NCBI RefSeq assembly: GCF_025685545.1
Contig: NZ_JAGSYC010000020.1
Location: 186,001-250,000, forward strand
Direction: 5' to 3'
From: Granulicella paludicola
GTDB lineage: Bacteria; Acidobacteriota; Terriglobia; Terriglobales; Acidobacteriaceae
Length of the DNA: 64,000 bases
Part shown: one piece after another, positions 17,322 through 26,708 of the stretch
Layout of the letters: every line of letters begins with the position of its first letter
Position numbering within the stretch: the stretch's first letter is position 1
Notes under the pieces: generated by a model
Seen by the model: only the letters and a program-made list of their open reading frames with translations
The model's database searches: none
What the model was told of the DNA's origin: nothing
Program-made: the position numbers and the translations under genes

Positions 17322-19631
17322 CTACTGGACCTTCCAGCGGGTCGAGAGCATGGCGAGCTTGTCGTTCATGCTGAGGGCCGGTTTTGGTGCGGGCTTGCTC
17401 TGCTGCTGTGGGCGCTTGCCGTTGTTGTTGGAGCGAGCGTCGCGGGCAGGCGCGGGTGTTGAGGGTCGGCCTGCGGCGGGCATGAGGGCTTTCATCGAGA
17501 GAGCGATGCGCTTGCTGATGGAGTCTGCGGTGAGGACCTTGACCTTGACGATCTGGCCGACTTTGACGGCTTCGTTGGGGTCTTTGAGGTAACGGTTGGA
17601 GAGCTCGGAGATGTGGACGAGGCCGTCCTGATGGACGCCGATATCCACGAAGGCTCCAAACTTGGTGACGTTGGTGACGACGCCCTCGAGGACCATGTCG
17701 GGCTGCACATCGGCGAACTCGCGCACGCCTTCGTGGAAGGTGGGAGCGACGAACTTGTCGCGGGGATCACGTCCAGGCTTGCGGAGTTCTTCGAGGATGT
17801 CGTTGAAGGTGAAGGTGCCGGTTGTGAACTTCGAGCGATCGACGCTGTCGAGAAGTTGCGGTTCGGCGATGATCTTTTCGATGGGAGCGCCAAGGCTGGT
17901 GGCGATCTGCTCGACGAGTTCGTAGCTTTCGGGGTGGACGGCGGTGGCATCGAGTGGCTGCGAGCCGCCGCGAATGCGCAGGAAGCCTGCGGCCTGCTCG
18001 AAGGTCTTGGCTCCAACGCCAGTGACCTTTTTGAGTTGCGCGCGCGAGGTGAAGCGGCCGTTGTCGTTGCGGAACTGGACGATATTGAGCGCCATGCGTT
18101 CGGTGATGCCGGCGACGTAGCGGAGCAGCGTCCACGAAGAGGTGTTGAGATCGACGCCGACCTTGTTGACGCAACTTTCGATGGTGGCTTCGAGCGATTG
18201 CTGAAGCTGGCGCTGATCGACGTCGTGCTGATATTGACCGACGCCGATGGATTTGGGGTCGACCTTGACGAGCTCGGAGAGCGGGTCCTGCAGGCGGCGG
18301 GCGATGGAGATGGCGCCGCGCACGGTGAGGTCGAGGTCGGGGAACTCCTGCCGCGCGACGTCGGAGGCGGAGTAGATGCTGGCGCCGGATTCGGAGACCA
18401 TGACTTTGAAGATGTCGGTGAGGTGATGCTCGGCGAGGAAGTCGCGGACGATGGCGTCGGTCTCGCGCGAGGCGGTGCCGTTGCCGATGGCGATGGCACG
18501 GACGTTGTGCTGCTTTACGAGTTGCGCGAGGGTCTGATTGGCCTTGGCGGTCTGGCCGGTGTGCGGATAGATGACATCGTGGGCGAGGAACTTGCCGGTC
18601 TCATCGACGACGGCGATTTTGCAGCCGGTGCGCAGGCCGGGGTCGATGCCGAGAACGGAGATGGGACCAGCGGGCGGGGCGAGCAGAAGGTTGTTGAGGT
18701 TGTCGCGGAAGACCTGAATGGCGTCGAGGTCAGAACGCTGCTTGAGCTCGAAGCGGATCTCGCTCTGGATGCTGGAGGAGAGCAGTCGCGACCAGGAGTC
18801 GTCGATGGCGAGCTCGAGCTGCGGTGTCCAATCGCCTTCGGGGCCGAGGATGTGTTTGCGCAGAATGCCGGTGGCGCGCAGGGCGTCGAGTTCGATGAGG
18901 AAGTAGAGGACGGACTCGGCTTCGCCGCGACGGATGGCGAGCATGCGGTGCGAGGGGATCGTCTTCACGGGCTCGCTGTAGTCGTAGTACATCTTGAACT
19001 TTTCCTGAGGGTCCTGCGCGTCCATGATCTTGCGGCTGACGATGGTGCCTTCGTCGTGCATGAGGGTGCGCAAGGCTTTGCGGACTTCGGCGAGTTCGGA
19101 GATGCGTTCGGCGAGGATGTGGCGCGCGCCTTCGAGGGCGTCGTTGATGCTGGCGACCTGCAACTCTTCGTTGAGGAAGGTGGCGGCGAAGTCGAGAAGA
19201 GATTGCGAGGCGGGCTGCTGCGACCAGAGGTAGTCGGCGAGGGGTTCGAGGCCGCGCTCGCGGGCGATGGTGGCCTTGGTGCGACGCTTGGGGCGGTAGG
19301 GGAGGTATAGGTCTTCGAGCGTGCTCTTGTCGAAGGTGGCTTCGATCTTGGCCTTGAGCTCGTCGGTGAGCTTGTTCTGCTCGGCGATGGAGGTGAGGAT
19401 GGTCTCGCGGCGGCTGACGAGCTCGCGGAAGTAGGCGAGCTTCTCTTCGATATCGCGGATCTTGACTTCGTCGAGCGCGCCGGTGGCTTCTTTGCGATAG
19501 CGGGCGATGAAGGGGACGGTGCCGCCTTCGTCGAAGAGCGCGATGGTCGCGTTGAGGGAGTTGAGCGAGATGCCTAGCTGCTCGGAGATGTGACGAAGGA
19601 TTTCAGTGGAAAGGGTTTGGGTCTGGTTCAT
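17322..19631 (-). CDS. tex: RNA-binding transcription accessory protein Tex
   Basis: 769 residues from ATG 19631, the usual Tex length. The frame stays open upstream into the GH35 gene, but those residues are a low-complexity shadow and are excluded. It has the Tex N-terminal domain (L-F-D-E-G-x-T-V-P-F-I-A-R-Y-R-K), the YqgF-like RNase H-fold domain (VLGIDPGLRTGCK), helix-hairpin-helix segments (VAGITERMALNIVQF and K-K-V-T-G-V-G-A-K-T-F-E-Q-A-A-G-F) and a C-terminal S1 domain (VVTNVTKFGAFVDIGVHQDG). A Ser/Ala/Lys-rich tail follows. Tex is a conserved cytoplasmic nucleic-acid-binding protein affecting transcription. It is not functionally tied to the glycan genes next to it. Confidence 0.95.
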   Translation of the reverse strand: MNQTQTLSTEILRHISEQLGISLNSLNATIALFDEGGTVPFIARYRKEATGALDEVKIRDIEEKLAYFRELVSRRETILTSIAEQNKLTDELKAKIEATFDKSTLEDLYLPYRPKRRTKATIARERGLEPLADYLWSQQPASQSLLDFAATFLNEELQVASINDALEGARHILAERISELAEVRKALRTLMHDEGTIVSRKIMDAQDPQEKFKMYYDYSEPVKTIPSHRMLAIRRGEAESVLYFLIELDALRATGILRKHILGPEGDWTPQLELAIDDSWSRLLSSSIQSEIRFELKQRSDLDAIQVFRDNLNNLLLAPPAGPISVLGIDPGLRTGCKIAVVDETGKFLAHDVIYPHTGQTAKANQTLAQLVKQHNVRAIAIGNGTASRETDAIVRDFLAEHHLTDIFKVMVSESGASIYSASDVARQEFPDLDLTVRGAISIARRLQDPLSELVKVDPKSIGVGQYQHDVDQRQLQQSLEATIESCVNKVGVDLNTSSWTLLRYVAGITERMALNIVQFRNDNGRFTSRAQLKKVTGVGAKTFEQAAGFLRIRGGSQPLDATAVHPESYELVEQIATSLGAPIEKIIAEPQLLDSVDRSKFTTGTFTFNDILEELRKPGRDPRDKFVAPTFHEGVREFADVQPDMVLEGVVTNVTKFGAFVDIGVHQDGLVHISELSNRYLKDPNEAVKVGQIVKVKVLTADSISKRIALSMKALMPAAGRPSTPAPARDARSNNNGKRPQQQSKPAPKPALSMNDKLAMLSTRWKVQ

Positions 19632-19713
19632 GTTCACGCTTAATCGTAGCTGCATATGGCTAGGAAAACGGGGCAGGCCGCAGCCCGCCCCGCGGTGTAT
19701 ATTACGTGCGAAA

Positions 19714-21588
19714 TCAGGGGAGCGGCGTGGTGAGCTCGGGCTTCGGTTCGAAGTAGGTCGCGTGGTCTTCACCGGTGACGGAGAGGTGATCGCCGCCGTT
19801 GAGATCGAAGACGGTGATGTCGTTTTGGCCTGCATGTAGCCAGACGCCGGGGAGATAGAGAGCGCCTGCGGGACCGATGTTCCAGAAGCGACCAAGGAGA
19901 TGGCCGTTGACCCAGAGGACACCTTTGCCGAGTTGCTGCGTGTTGAGGTAGGTGTCGCCGGGGGTGGTGACGTTGAAGTGCGCGGTGTAGAAGCAGGGGC
20001 CTGTGCAGGGCTTCGAGCTGAATTGGCTGGAGGGTGATGGAGACAGGGGCAGCGGAAAGATCTGCCAGTTGTTGAGCACGGTTTTCTGGAAGGTGACATC
20101 GCCGAGAATGCCAGCACGTTCGGTGCGGATGATGGGGTTGAAGTTGATGCGACCGGAGTTTTCAACGAGGATGTCGAGCTGGTGTTTGCCGGTGGTGTCG
20201 ATGGCGAGAGTCTTCTGGCCGAGGCGGCGGTCGACGACGCCGGCGAGTACGCCGTCGAGGTAGATGCGCGCGTAGCTGTGGAGGTCGGTGAAGGCGAGTT
20301 CGCCCTTGCCGGTGGAACTGAGCTTGGTGCGATAGAGGATGTAGCCATAAGGCTGATCGACGTCCTCCATGGTGAGAGGTTTGATGGAATCGATGGCTGC
20401 GGGGAGTGTGTTCCAGAGGGATTGCGATGTGCGGAGTTGGATGGTGGGGAGCGTGATCAGAGGTGGTGAGTCGGGCACGGGGACCGGGGTCTGGTGCGTG
20501 ATCTCTGCTATGAGTGTGCGGAGGCGGAAGTACTTGGGGCGAGGACGGCCGGACTCGTCGAGCGGGGCGTCGTAGTCGTAGCTGGTGACGTCGGGCTGGT
20601 AGCCATCGTGATCGCTGTTGGCACCGTTCATCCAGCCGAAGCTGGTGCCGCCGTGGATCATGTAGAGGCTGATGGAATAGCCCTGCTGGAGCATGGAACG
20701 GATCTCGGCTTCCTGCTTGGCGGCGTCGGTGACCTGATGCTTTTCGCCCCAGTGATCGAACCAGCCGTCCCAGTACTCGGCGACGTAGATGGGCGTGTTG
20801 GGGCGGAAGGTTTTGTAGAGCTTGATGGAGCGCTCGGCATCGCCGGTGCCGAAGTCGATGCCTGCGAGAAGGCCGGGCAGCGTGCCCTGCTTGAGGACGT
20901 CAGCACCATCGCCGGTGTAGAGCAGCGAGGTGGTGAAGCCGGCCTTGAGGATGAGGTCGTGCATCCACTGCATGTAGGTGTGGTCGTCGCCGAAGGAGCC
21001 ATACTCGTTTTCGACCTGCACGGCAAGGATGGGGCCTCCATTGCTGGCCTGGAGTGGTGCGAGTTCCTGGCCGAGGCGCAGCATCCAGCTCGTAGCTGCG
21101 GCTTTGAATTGCGGCTGAAGGCTGCGTAGCTGCATCGTGTGATCTTTGAGGAGCCAGGAGGGATAGCCACCGAGGTCCCACTCCGCGCAGACGTAGGGGC
21201 CGGGGCGAAGGATGACGTAGAGTCCTTCCTGCTGGGCTTCGCGGAGGAACTCAGCGACGTCGTTCTGGCCGGAGAAGTCGTAGACACCGGGGCGAGGTTC
21301 GTGGACGTTCCAGAAGACATAGACGGTGATGGCGTTGAGGCCGAGGGCATGGGCTTTGCGCAGGCGATCGCGCCAGTAGGGGCGAGGGATGCGAGTGTAT
21401 TCGAGCTCGCCGGAGATGAGCTGGAAGGGCTTGCCGCGCAGGGTGAAGTGATCGCCAGCGGTGGCAAGGGGAGTGGGTGCGGGGGGCGTCTGCGCGAAGA
21501 TCGACTGCGCGGCCAAGGTAAAGGACATGGCGATGAGAAGGGCGAGACGTCGGCAGAGCGCGGCTAGGGCGTTGAAACGAATGGGCAT
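19714..21588 (-). CDS. Secreted GH35 beta-galactosidase
   Basis: 624 residues from ATG 21588 (GGAG ten bases upstream); a GTG at 21645 is the alternative. Signal peptide (ends S-I-F-A-Q), then a GH35 (beta/alpha)8 barrel: FWNVHEPRPGVYDF, LRPGPYVCAEWDLGG, acid/base Glu195 in QVENEYGSFG and nucleophile Glu271 in VAEYWDGWFDHWG, followed by C-terminal beta-sandwich domains. It removes terminal beta-linked galactose from oligosaccharides outside the cytoplasm. It is divergent from a TonB-dependent receptor with 210 bases between the starts, a typical enzyme/transporter pairing, and lies at the edge of the GalNAc-type catabolic locus. Confidence 0.9.
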   Translation of the reverse strand: MPIRFNALAALCRRLALLIAMSFTLAAQSIFAQTPPAPTPLATAGDHFTLRGKPFQLISGELEYTRIPRPYWRDRLRKAHALGLNAITVYVFWNVHEPRPGVYDFSGQNDVAEFLREAQQEGLYVILRPGPYVCAEWDLGGYPSWLLKDHTMQLRSLQPQFKAAATSWMLRLGQELAPLQASNGGPILAVQVENEYGSFGDDHTYMQWMHDLILKAGFTTSLLYTGDGADVLKQGTLPGLLAGIDFGTGDAERSIKLYKTFRPNTPIYVAEYWDGWFDHWGEKHQVTDAAKQEAEIRSMLQQGYSISLYMIHGGTSFGWMNGANSDHDGYQPDVTSYDYDAPLDESGRPRPKYFRLRTLIAEITHQTPVPVPDSPPLITLPTIQLRTSQSLWNTLPAAIDSIKPLTMEDVDQPYGYILYRTKLSSTGKGELAFTDLHSYARIYLDGVLAGVVDRRLGQKTLAIDTTGKHQLDILVENSGRINFNPIIRTERAGILGDVTFQKTVLNNWQIFPLPLSPSPSSQFSSKPCTGPCFYTAHFNVTTPGDTYLNTQQLGKGVLWVNGHLLGRFWNIGPAGALYLPGVWLHAGQNDITVFDLNGGDHLSVTGEDHATYFEPKPELTTPLP

Positions 21589-21645
21589 TCTGGGGGCATC
21601 TCCGGGAGTGAAGCGGCTTACGGCAGCTTCGGTCTGGATGTTCAC

Positions 21646-21798
21646 AGGTCAAATAAACATTCCACTGGAGAAAATTCAATTGACTTTAACGTTGAGCATA
21701 ACGTAAACGTTCATATAGAGCTGAAATCGACAAAATATCTGGCGACCACGATGTAAGCGGATACATAGCCTTTCAGCGAACTAAACGGGAGTCGTCCA
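21646..21798. promoter_or_regulatory. Divergent promoter region with AACGT inverted repeats
   Basis: TTGACT (21680-21685) and TTGAGC (21692-21697) are -35-like; TATAGA (21714-21719) is -10-like for the plus strand. AACGTT (21688-21693) and AACGT-AA-ACGTT (21700-21711) form overlapping palindromes that could bind a regulator of the GH35 and receptor genes. Confidence 0.35.
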
Positions 21799-24700
21799 AT
21801 GCACCCCATTAAAAGAATTCTTCTTGGTTTACTTCTCGTTCCGGTTTGTATGTTCGGAACGTCGGCCGCTTACGCACAAATGGATCAAGGAGCAGTGACA
21901 GGCATCGTTCACGACACGCAGAAGGCGGTCGTGGCGGGTGCAACGGTCACGCTTATTGACACGGATACGAACCTCACGCTGACGCGCACGACGGATAAGT
22001 CGGGCGCCTATAACTTTTCGCCGGTGAAGATCGGCAATTACCAACTGACGATCAATGCTCCGGGCTTTGCGCCGCAGATTCAGGACCACATCCACGTCGA
22101 TGTGAGCCAGACGGTCGGCCTGAACCTGACGCTGAAGGCTGGCGGAGCTTCGGACTCGGTGACGGTGGATGCGTCTGCAGAGCTGCAGACCGAGGAGGCT
22201 TCGACGGGCCAGGTGTTTACCAAGGCTGAGCTCGAGAACCTCCCGATTCTGGATCGCAACTATTTGTTTCTCGCGCAGCTGACGACGGGTGTGGCCGCGC
22301 CGAACCAGGGCAACACGCAGACCTCGGGGAAGGGTGGATTTTCGTCGAACGGCAGCCGTGTATCGCAGAACAACTTCATTCTCGATGGTGTCGATAACAA
22401 CTCCAACATGCAGGACTTTCTGAACGGTGCTACGTACGCTGTTGCGCCTCCGCCAGAGGCACTGGAGGAGTTCAAGGTTCAGACCAGCGATTACAGCGCA
22501 GAGCTTGGTCGATCGACCGGCGCTGCTGTCAACGCTTCGATCAAGTCGGGAACGAACAACATCCACGGATCTTTGTGGGAGTTCTATCGTAGCGATCGCC
22601 TGAAGGCGCGCGAGTTCAATTTCAGCTCGACGCCCCAGCCGAAGACTTCTTATCACGAGAACATCTTCGGAGCGACGCTGGGCGGTCCGGTCATCAAGGA
22701 CAAGCTGTTTATCTTTGCCGATGCACAAGGGCAGCGTATCAATATCTACCAGCCCGCACAGACGAACCTGACGGTGCCGACGGCAGCTGTACGTACGGGT
22801 GACTTCTCGCAGTATTTGAACCCTGCGCTGACGAACGGCAATGGCGCCATCACGCTTTATAAGGTTGGCGGCAATGTAACTCCGAGCATAGGTACTGCCG
22901 AGTTGGCAAAGGATCCGACCCGTTACCTTACGTGTGCGGGAAGCACGCCTGTGTATGCCACGGCGATTGCAGGCCAGAACGTTATTTGCCCGGCGAACGT
23001 CAATGCTGTGGCGAAGACGGTGATGAACCTTTTTCCGCTGCCGAACCAGGGTGTGACGGGTCAGGTGGTGCAGAATTACACGGCTCCGGCAACCGCTTCG
23101 CAGAACAACACGACACAGTACGACGTGCGCGTGGATTATAACTTCAGCCCGAAGGACCAGATGTACGGGCGCTATAGCTATAGCAATAACCCATCTGCGT
23201 ACACTCCGCCTCTCGGTGTGCTGGATGGCGGCGGTTACGGCTCGGATGGTCACAACACGAACTACGCGAAGAGCGGTCTGTTCAGCTACACACACTTCTT
23301 CTCTCCGAAGCTTTCGAACGTGTTCCGCGTCGGCTATAACTTCCTCTCGGCTTCGTACCTCCCACAGGGAGCTCAGGTCGACGTGGCAGCTCAATACGGA
23401 CTGGGCGGTATTCCGTTCGGCCCGAACCTCGGCGGCTTTCCCGATCTCGACTTCAATGGCGGTGGATCGAACTTCGGTATCGGTATTCCGGGATACGAGC
23501 CTTCGGCTGAGAAGCAGAACGTGGTCGAGTTCATCGACAACGTGGCGTGGCAGAAGGGCAAGCATGATTTCACGTTCGGTGTGAATATCCAGCACATCCG
23601 TTTCTATGGACTGCAGTCGGCTAATTCGACCGGCTATCAGGGCTTCAAGGGAACGTACACCAGCGATCCCGGCGATCTCTCCGGTGCCGTCACCGGCGCT
23701 GGTCTTGCGGACTTCGCGCTCGATCTGGAGAACTACGCTGGCTTGAACAGCACAACGCCTGTGACGGATCTTCGCTGGTACAACGCCGGCTATATTCAGG
23801 ATGACTGGAAGCTCCGTTCGAACTTCACGCTCAACCTGGGTATTCGCTGGGAGTACACGCAGCCGTTCGTGGAGTTGCACGATCAGCAGGCGAACTTCGT
23901 CGGCAACTTTGCGGGCATGAACCAGGGAAGCGGTACGTTCTACATTCCTCAATCGCAGCAGAACTATCCGATCCCCGCGTTCCTGACGACTGACTTTGCC
24001 AAGGACAACATCGCGATCAAGTACACGTCGAACCGTTCGCTGGTGCATCCGGATTATCACGAGTTCGCACCGCGCATTGGCTTTGCGTATCAGCCAAAGG
24101 CGTCGATGGTGGTTCGCGGAGGCTTCGGCTTCTTCTACGGCGGGCAGGAGAACATCGGGTTGGGTCTGAACCTTTACAACAACCCTCCGTTCTTCCTGAC
24201 GAGCTACATCCAGCCGAATCCGAACCAGTGCTATAACACTGCGACGACGGGGGTTGTCTGCCCGACCAATGGACAGACGCTGGAGACGGGATTCGGAGCG
24301 GCGGCGACGTCGAATGCCGGCCTGGAGGCGAATGCGCAGCTGCCTTCGCTCTACGGTCAGGACATCAACGCGCGCAGCACCTACACCGAGGCCTACAACC
24401 TGAGCGTGCAGCAGACGATCACTCCGACGATTGCATTCACGCTCAGCTACCAGGGCAACATCACTCGTCATATGCGGGTGAGCTACAGCGCGAACCAGTA
24501 TCCGGGTGTGATTCCGCACGATGCTACGCTGAGCTCGCAGTACTATCAGCCGTTCTATGACTTCGGCAACATCGTGCAGGTCATCAACGAAGGCGATGCC
24601 AACTACAACTCACTGCAGGCAAAGCTGGACAAGCGCTTCTCGCATGGTCTGTCGTTCATGACGGGCTACAGCTGGTCGCACAGTCTGGATGATGCAGCGC

Positions 24701-25437
24701 AGCCGATCCAAGGTACGGACGGTGGCGAGGCTGGAAACCCTGCGTTCCTCGGTCTGAAGTTCCAGTACGGTGCGAGCGCGAATGATGTACGCAATCGCTT
24801 CACCTTTGCTCCTCAGTATGAGTTGCCATTTGGCAAGGGCAAGGCGTTCCTGAACCACGGTGGTTTGGTGGATGGTCTGGTAGGTGGTTGGAAGACGTCG
24901 GCTATCTTCCAGGTGCAGACTGGCACACCGATCGCGATCCCGGGAGTCTTCCGCGTTGGCAACCCGTTTACGCCCGGTGGCACGGCAAGTGCTGTCACCC
25001 AGCCGAACGAGACCTGCTCGGCGGTAACCCGTACGATCACGCACTGGTTCAACCCCTGTGCATTCGCACAGGCCCCAACTGCGTACGCTACGCAGGCGGA
25101 TTATCAAGCTGCACTGCAGGCAGGCGGCGCAACCGCCAACGCGGTTCTGTTGGCGAACGCTGGAACGCTTCCCTATGGACAACGCGGCCGTCAGACGGTT
25201 GAGGGTCCTGGTTTCAATCGCCTGGATATGTCGTTGTTCAAGAGCTTTGCGCTGCCGTTCCACAACTCGTCGTTTGAGCTTCGTGCGGATGGCATCAACC
25301 TGATGAACACGCCTTCCTTCGGCGATCCGAGTGGTGGCATCACCGGTGGAAGCGCAGGCCAGATCACGTCCACGCGCTTCAGCTCGGTATTGCCGAACGC
25401 ACGCGTGATTCAGCTAGCGGGTCACCTCTACTTCTAA
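21799..25437 (+). CDS. TonB-dependent receptor with carboxypeptidase-regulatory-like N-terminus
   Basis: 1212 residues from ATG 21799. Signal peptide ending S-A-A-Y-A-Q, carboxypeptidase-regulatory-like domain (GAVTGIVHDTQKAVVAGATV), plug domain with N-N-F-I-L-D-G-V-D-N-N-S-N, and a large barrel ending in L-Y-F. It probably imports oligosaccharides released by the neighbouring secreted glycosidases; the exact ligand is unknown. It is divergent from GH35 and closed by a strong terminator at 25448. Confidence 0.9.
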   Translation: MHPIKRILLGLLLVPVCMFGTSAAYAQMDQGAVTGIVHDTQKAVVAGATVTLIDTDTNLTLTRTTDKSGAYNFSPVKIGNYQLTINAPGFAPQIQDHIHVDVSQTVGLNLTLKAGGASDSVTVDASAELQTEEASTGQVFTKAELENLPILDRNYLFLAQLTTGVAAPNQGNTQTSGKGGFSSNGSRVSQNNFILDGVDNNSNMQDFLNGATYAVAPPPEALEEFKVQTSDYSAELGRSTGAAVNASIKSGTNNIHGSLWEFYRSDRLKAREFNFSSTPQPKTSYHENIFGATLGGPVIKDKLFIFADAQGQRINIYQPAQTNLTVPTAAVRTGDFSQYLNPALTNGNGAITLYKVGGNVTPSIGTAELAKDPTRYLTCAGSTPVYATAIAGQNVICPANVNAVAKTVMNLFPLPNQGVTGQVVQNYTAPATASQNNTTQYDVRVDYNFSPKDQMYGRYSYSNNPSAYTPPLGVLDGGGYGSDGHNTNYAKSGLFSYTHFFSPKLSNVFRVGYNFLSASYLPQGAQVDVAAQYGLGGIPFGPNLGGFPDLDFNGGGSNFGIGIPGYEPSAEKQNVVEFIDNVAWQKGKHDFTFGVNIQHIRFYGLQSANSTGYQGFKGTYTSDPGDLSGAVTGAGLADFALDLENYAGLNSTTPVTDLRWYNAGYIQDDWKLRSNFTLNLGIRWEYTQPFVELHDQQANFVGNFAGMNQGSGTFYIPQSQQNYPIPAFLTTDFAKDNIAIKYTSNRSLVHPDYHEFAPRIGFAYQPKASMVVRGGFGFFYGGQENIGLGLNLYNNPPFFLTSYIQPNPNQCYNTATTGVVCPTNGQTLETGFGAAATSNAGLEANAQLPSLYGQDINARSTYTEAYNLSVQQTITPTIAFTLSYQGNITRHMRVSYSANQYPGVIPHDATLSSQYYQPFYDFGNIVQVINEGDANYNSLQAKLDKRFSHGLSFMTGYSWSHSLDDAAQPIQGTDGGEAGNPAFLGLKFQYGASANDVRNRFTFAPQYELPFGKGKAFLNHGGLVDGLVGGWKTSAIFQVQTGTPIAIPGVFRVGNPFTPGGTASAVTQPNETCSAVTRTITHWFNPCAFAQAPTAYATQADYQAALQAGGATANAVLLANAGTLPYGQRGRQTVEGPGFNRLDMSLFKSFALPFHNSSFELRADGINLMNTPSFGDPSGGITGGSAGQITSTRFSSVLPNARVIQLAGHLYF

Positions 25438-25447
25438 CTCTTAACCG

Positions 25448-25493
25448 AAAGGGCTCCTCTGCGGATGATTGCAGAGGAGCCCTTTTTCTTTTT
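25448..25493 (+). terminator. Rho-independent terminator after TonB-dependent receptor
   Basis: AAAGGGCTCCTCTGC (25448-25462) pairs with GCAGAGGAGCCCTTT (25471-25485), followed by a T-rich run. Confidence 0.92.
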
Positions 25494-25511
25494 GGTGTGA
25501 AGGCTGCTGGC

Positions 25512-26708
25512 TTAGCCGAAGTTGTGGAGGGCTTCGGACAGGGGCATGGGTGTGGCGGCGGTGGTTGCTGTGGGAGCGTTGGGGCTGAGGATCACGGCGA
25601 AGGGGTGATCTTCGATCCAGGCGACGAAGGTGAGTTTGCCCTTCGTGGTGATGCGGTCCATCTCGATCCAGTTGTAGTAGGCGCCCATCTCGGCGTCGCG
25701 AAAGGCTCCTTGCGCGTCGAGGGTGGGGGTTGTGGTGGTGACGAGTTCGTTGAGATCGTGGTAGGCCTGGCGGGGAGTGTAGCGCAGCAGAAGAGTTTGT
25801 GGCTGTGCGCGGCGAGCGAGTTCGCGGCCTGTCCACTGGACAAAGCTGGTGCTAAAGATTTGTGGGCCGGAGCTCTGGGTGAAGAGCTCGGTGTAGAAGC
25901 GCTGGAGTATGGGGTCTGGGGTGATGTCCGCTGCGGCGACGTCCTGCTGTGAGGTGCTGGTGAGGTTTGTGCGCATGGCTTCGGCTCCGCCGCTGCCGCT
26001 GGTGATGGTGGACTGCATGCGCTGCAGAACGCGTTCGCGAAGGGGAGAGAGGCCGGGGTAGCTGATTGCTATGGCGTGCAGCAGGCTGTTGGTTAGTTCT
26101 GGTAAAGGTGGGCCGCCGTCGATGTACCAGCTTGCATAGGGAGCGTCGGTGGCGCGCTGTTGGAGGGTGCTCCGAATGTCCAGCCAAGCTGTCTCGTGCT
26201 TGAGGGCGGTGAGGGTGATGCCGTTTCGAGCCAGCTTGCGGAGCGCTTTGCGCGGATCGATGGTGGCGTCTTTGCCGAGCACGACAAAGACGGTTCGATG
26301 GGTCGTGGTTTCGCGCGGTGGGACGGCGGCGAAGAGAGAGGTCGCTGCAGCGCGGAACAGATTGAGTTGTCCGCTCGACCAGAGATGTGCGGTCAGTTCG
26401 GTGATGAAAGCGGCGGGGTCATTGACCCAGTCCATGGATTGAAGAGCAGGGGTGAGCGCGAGCGTGGACAGTGGCGCGGTGAGCTGCTTGTATTTCTCTG
26501 CGGGAAGAGCCTGGAGGGCGGTGCATTGCCAGCGCAGCGCCTCCTGTTCGGCGGGGAAGCTGGTGTGCAGGTTCTGGATCTGTTGGAGGAATGAGGGGCA
26601 GACGGCGAGCGGGAGTCGTTGGAGTAGAACGAGGTGCTCAATGGCGAAGGCGCGGGCGGGCGCGGAGTAGCTGACGAAGGAAGCGGGTGTGAGTTGCGCC
26701 GGGGTCAT
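25512..26708 (-). CDS. Uncharacterised protein paired with Tat-exported phosphatase-fold protein
   Basis: 398 residues, not recognised. Its ATG overlaps the stop of the upstream gene (ATGA, 26705-26708), so the two are translationally coupled. No signal peptide or membrane span is evident. The middle has a V-F-V-V-L-G-K-D-A strand-like stretch and the C-terminal third is threonine-rich (ELVTTTTPTLDAQ) with a W-I-E-M-D-R segment. It may be a cytoplasmic partner of the 26705-27880 product, or an exported protein lacking a classical signal. Domain assignment needs a profile search. Confidence 0.75.
   Translation of the reverse strand: MTPAQLTPASFVSYSAPARAFAIEHLVLLQRLPLAVCPSFLQQIQNLHTSFPAEQEALRWQCTALQALPAEKYKQLTAPLSTLALTPALQSMDWVNDPAAFITELTAHLWSSGQLNLFRAAATSLFAAVPPRETTTHRTVFVVLGKDATIDPRKALRKLARNGITLTALKHETAWLDIRSTLQQRATDAPYASWYIDGGPPLPELTNSLLHAIAISYPGLSPLRERVLQRMQSTITSGSGGAEAMRTNLTSTSQQDVAAADITPDPILQRFYTELFTQSSGPQIFSTSFVQWTGRELARRAQPQTLLLRYTPRQAYHDLNELVTTTTPTLDAQGAFRDAEMGAYYNWIEMDRITTKGKLTFVAWIEDHPFAVILSPNAPTATTAATPMPLSEALHNFG

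Noticed and set aside
19632-20348. N-terminal extension of the Tex frame
   Set aside because: It overlaps the GH35 gene and encodes a low-complexity Ser/Pro/Thr-rich sequence; Tex has its normal length when started at 19631.
21829-24519. 896-codon open frame on the minus strand
   Set aside because: It is antisense to the TonB-dependent receptor, is Arg/His/Val-rich as expected for a GC-driven shadow frame, and has no recognisable domain.
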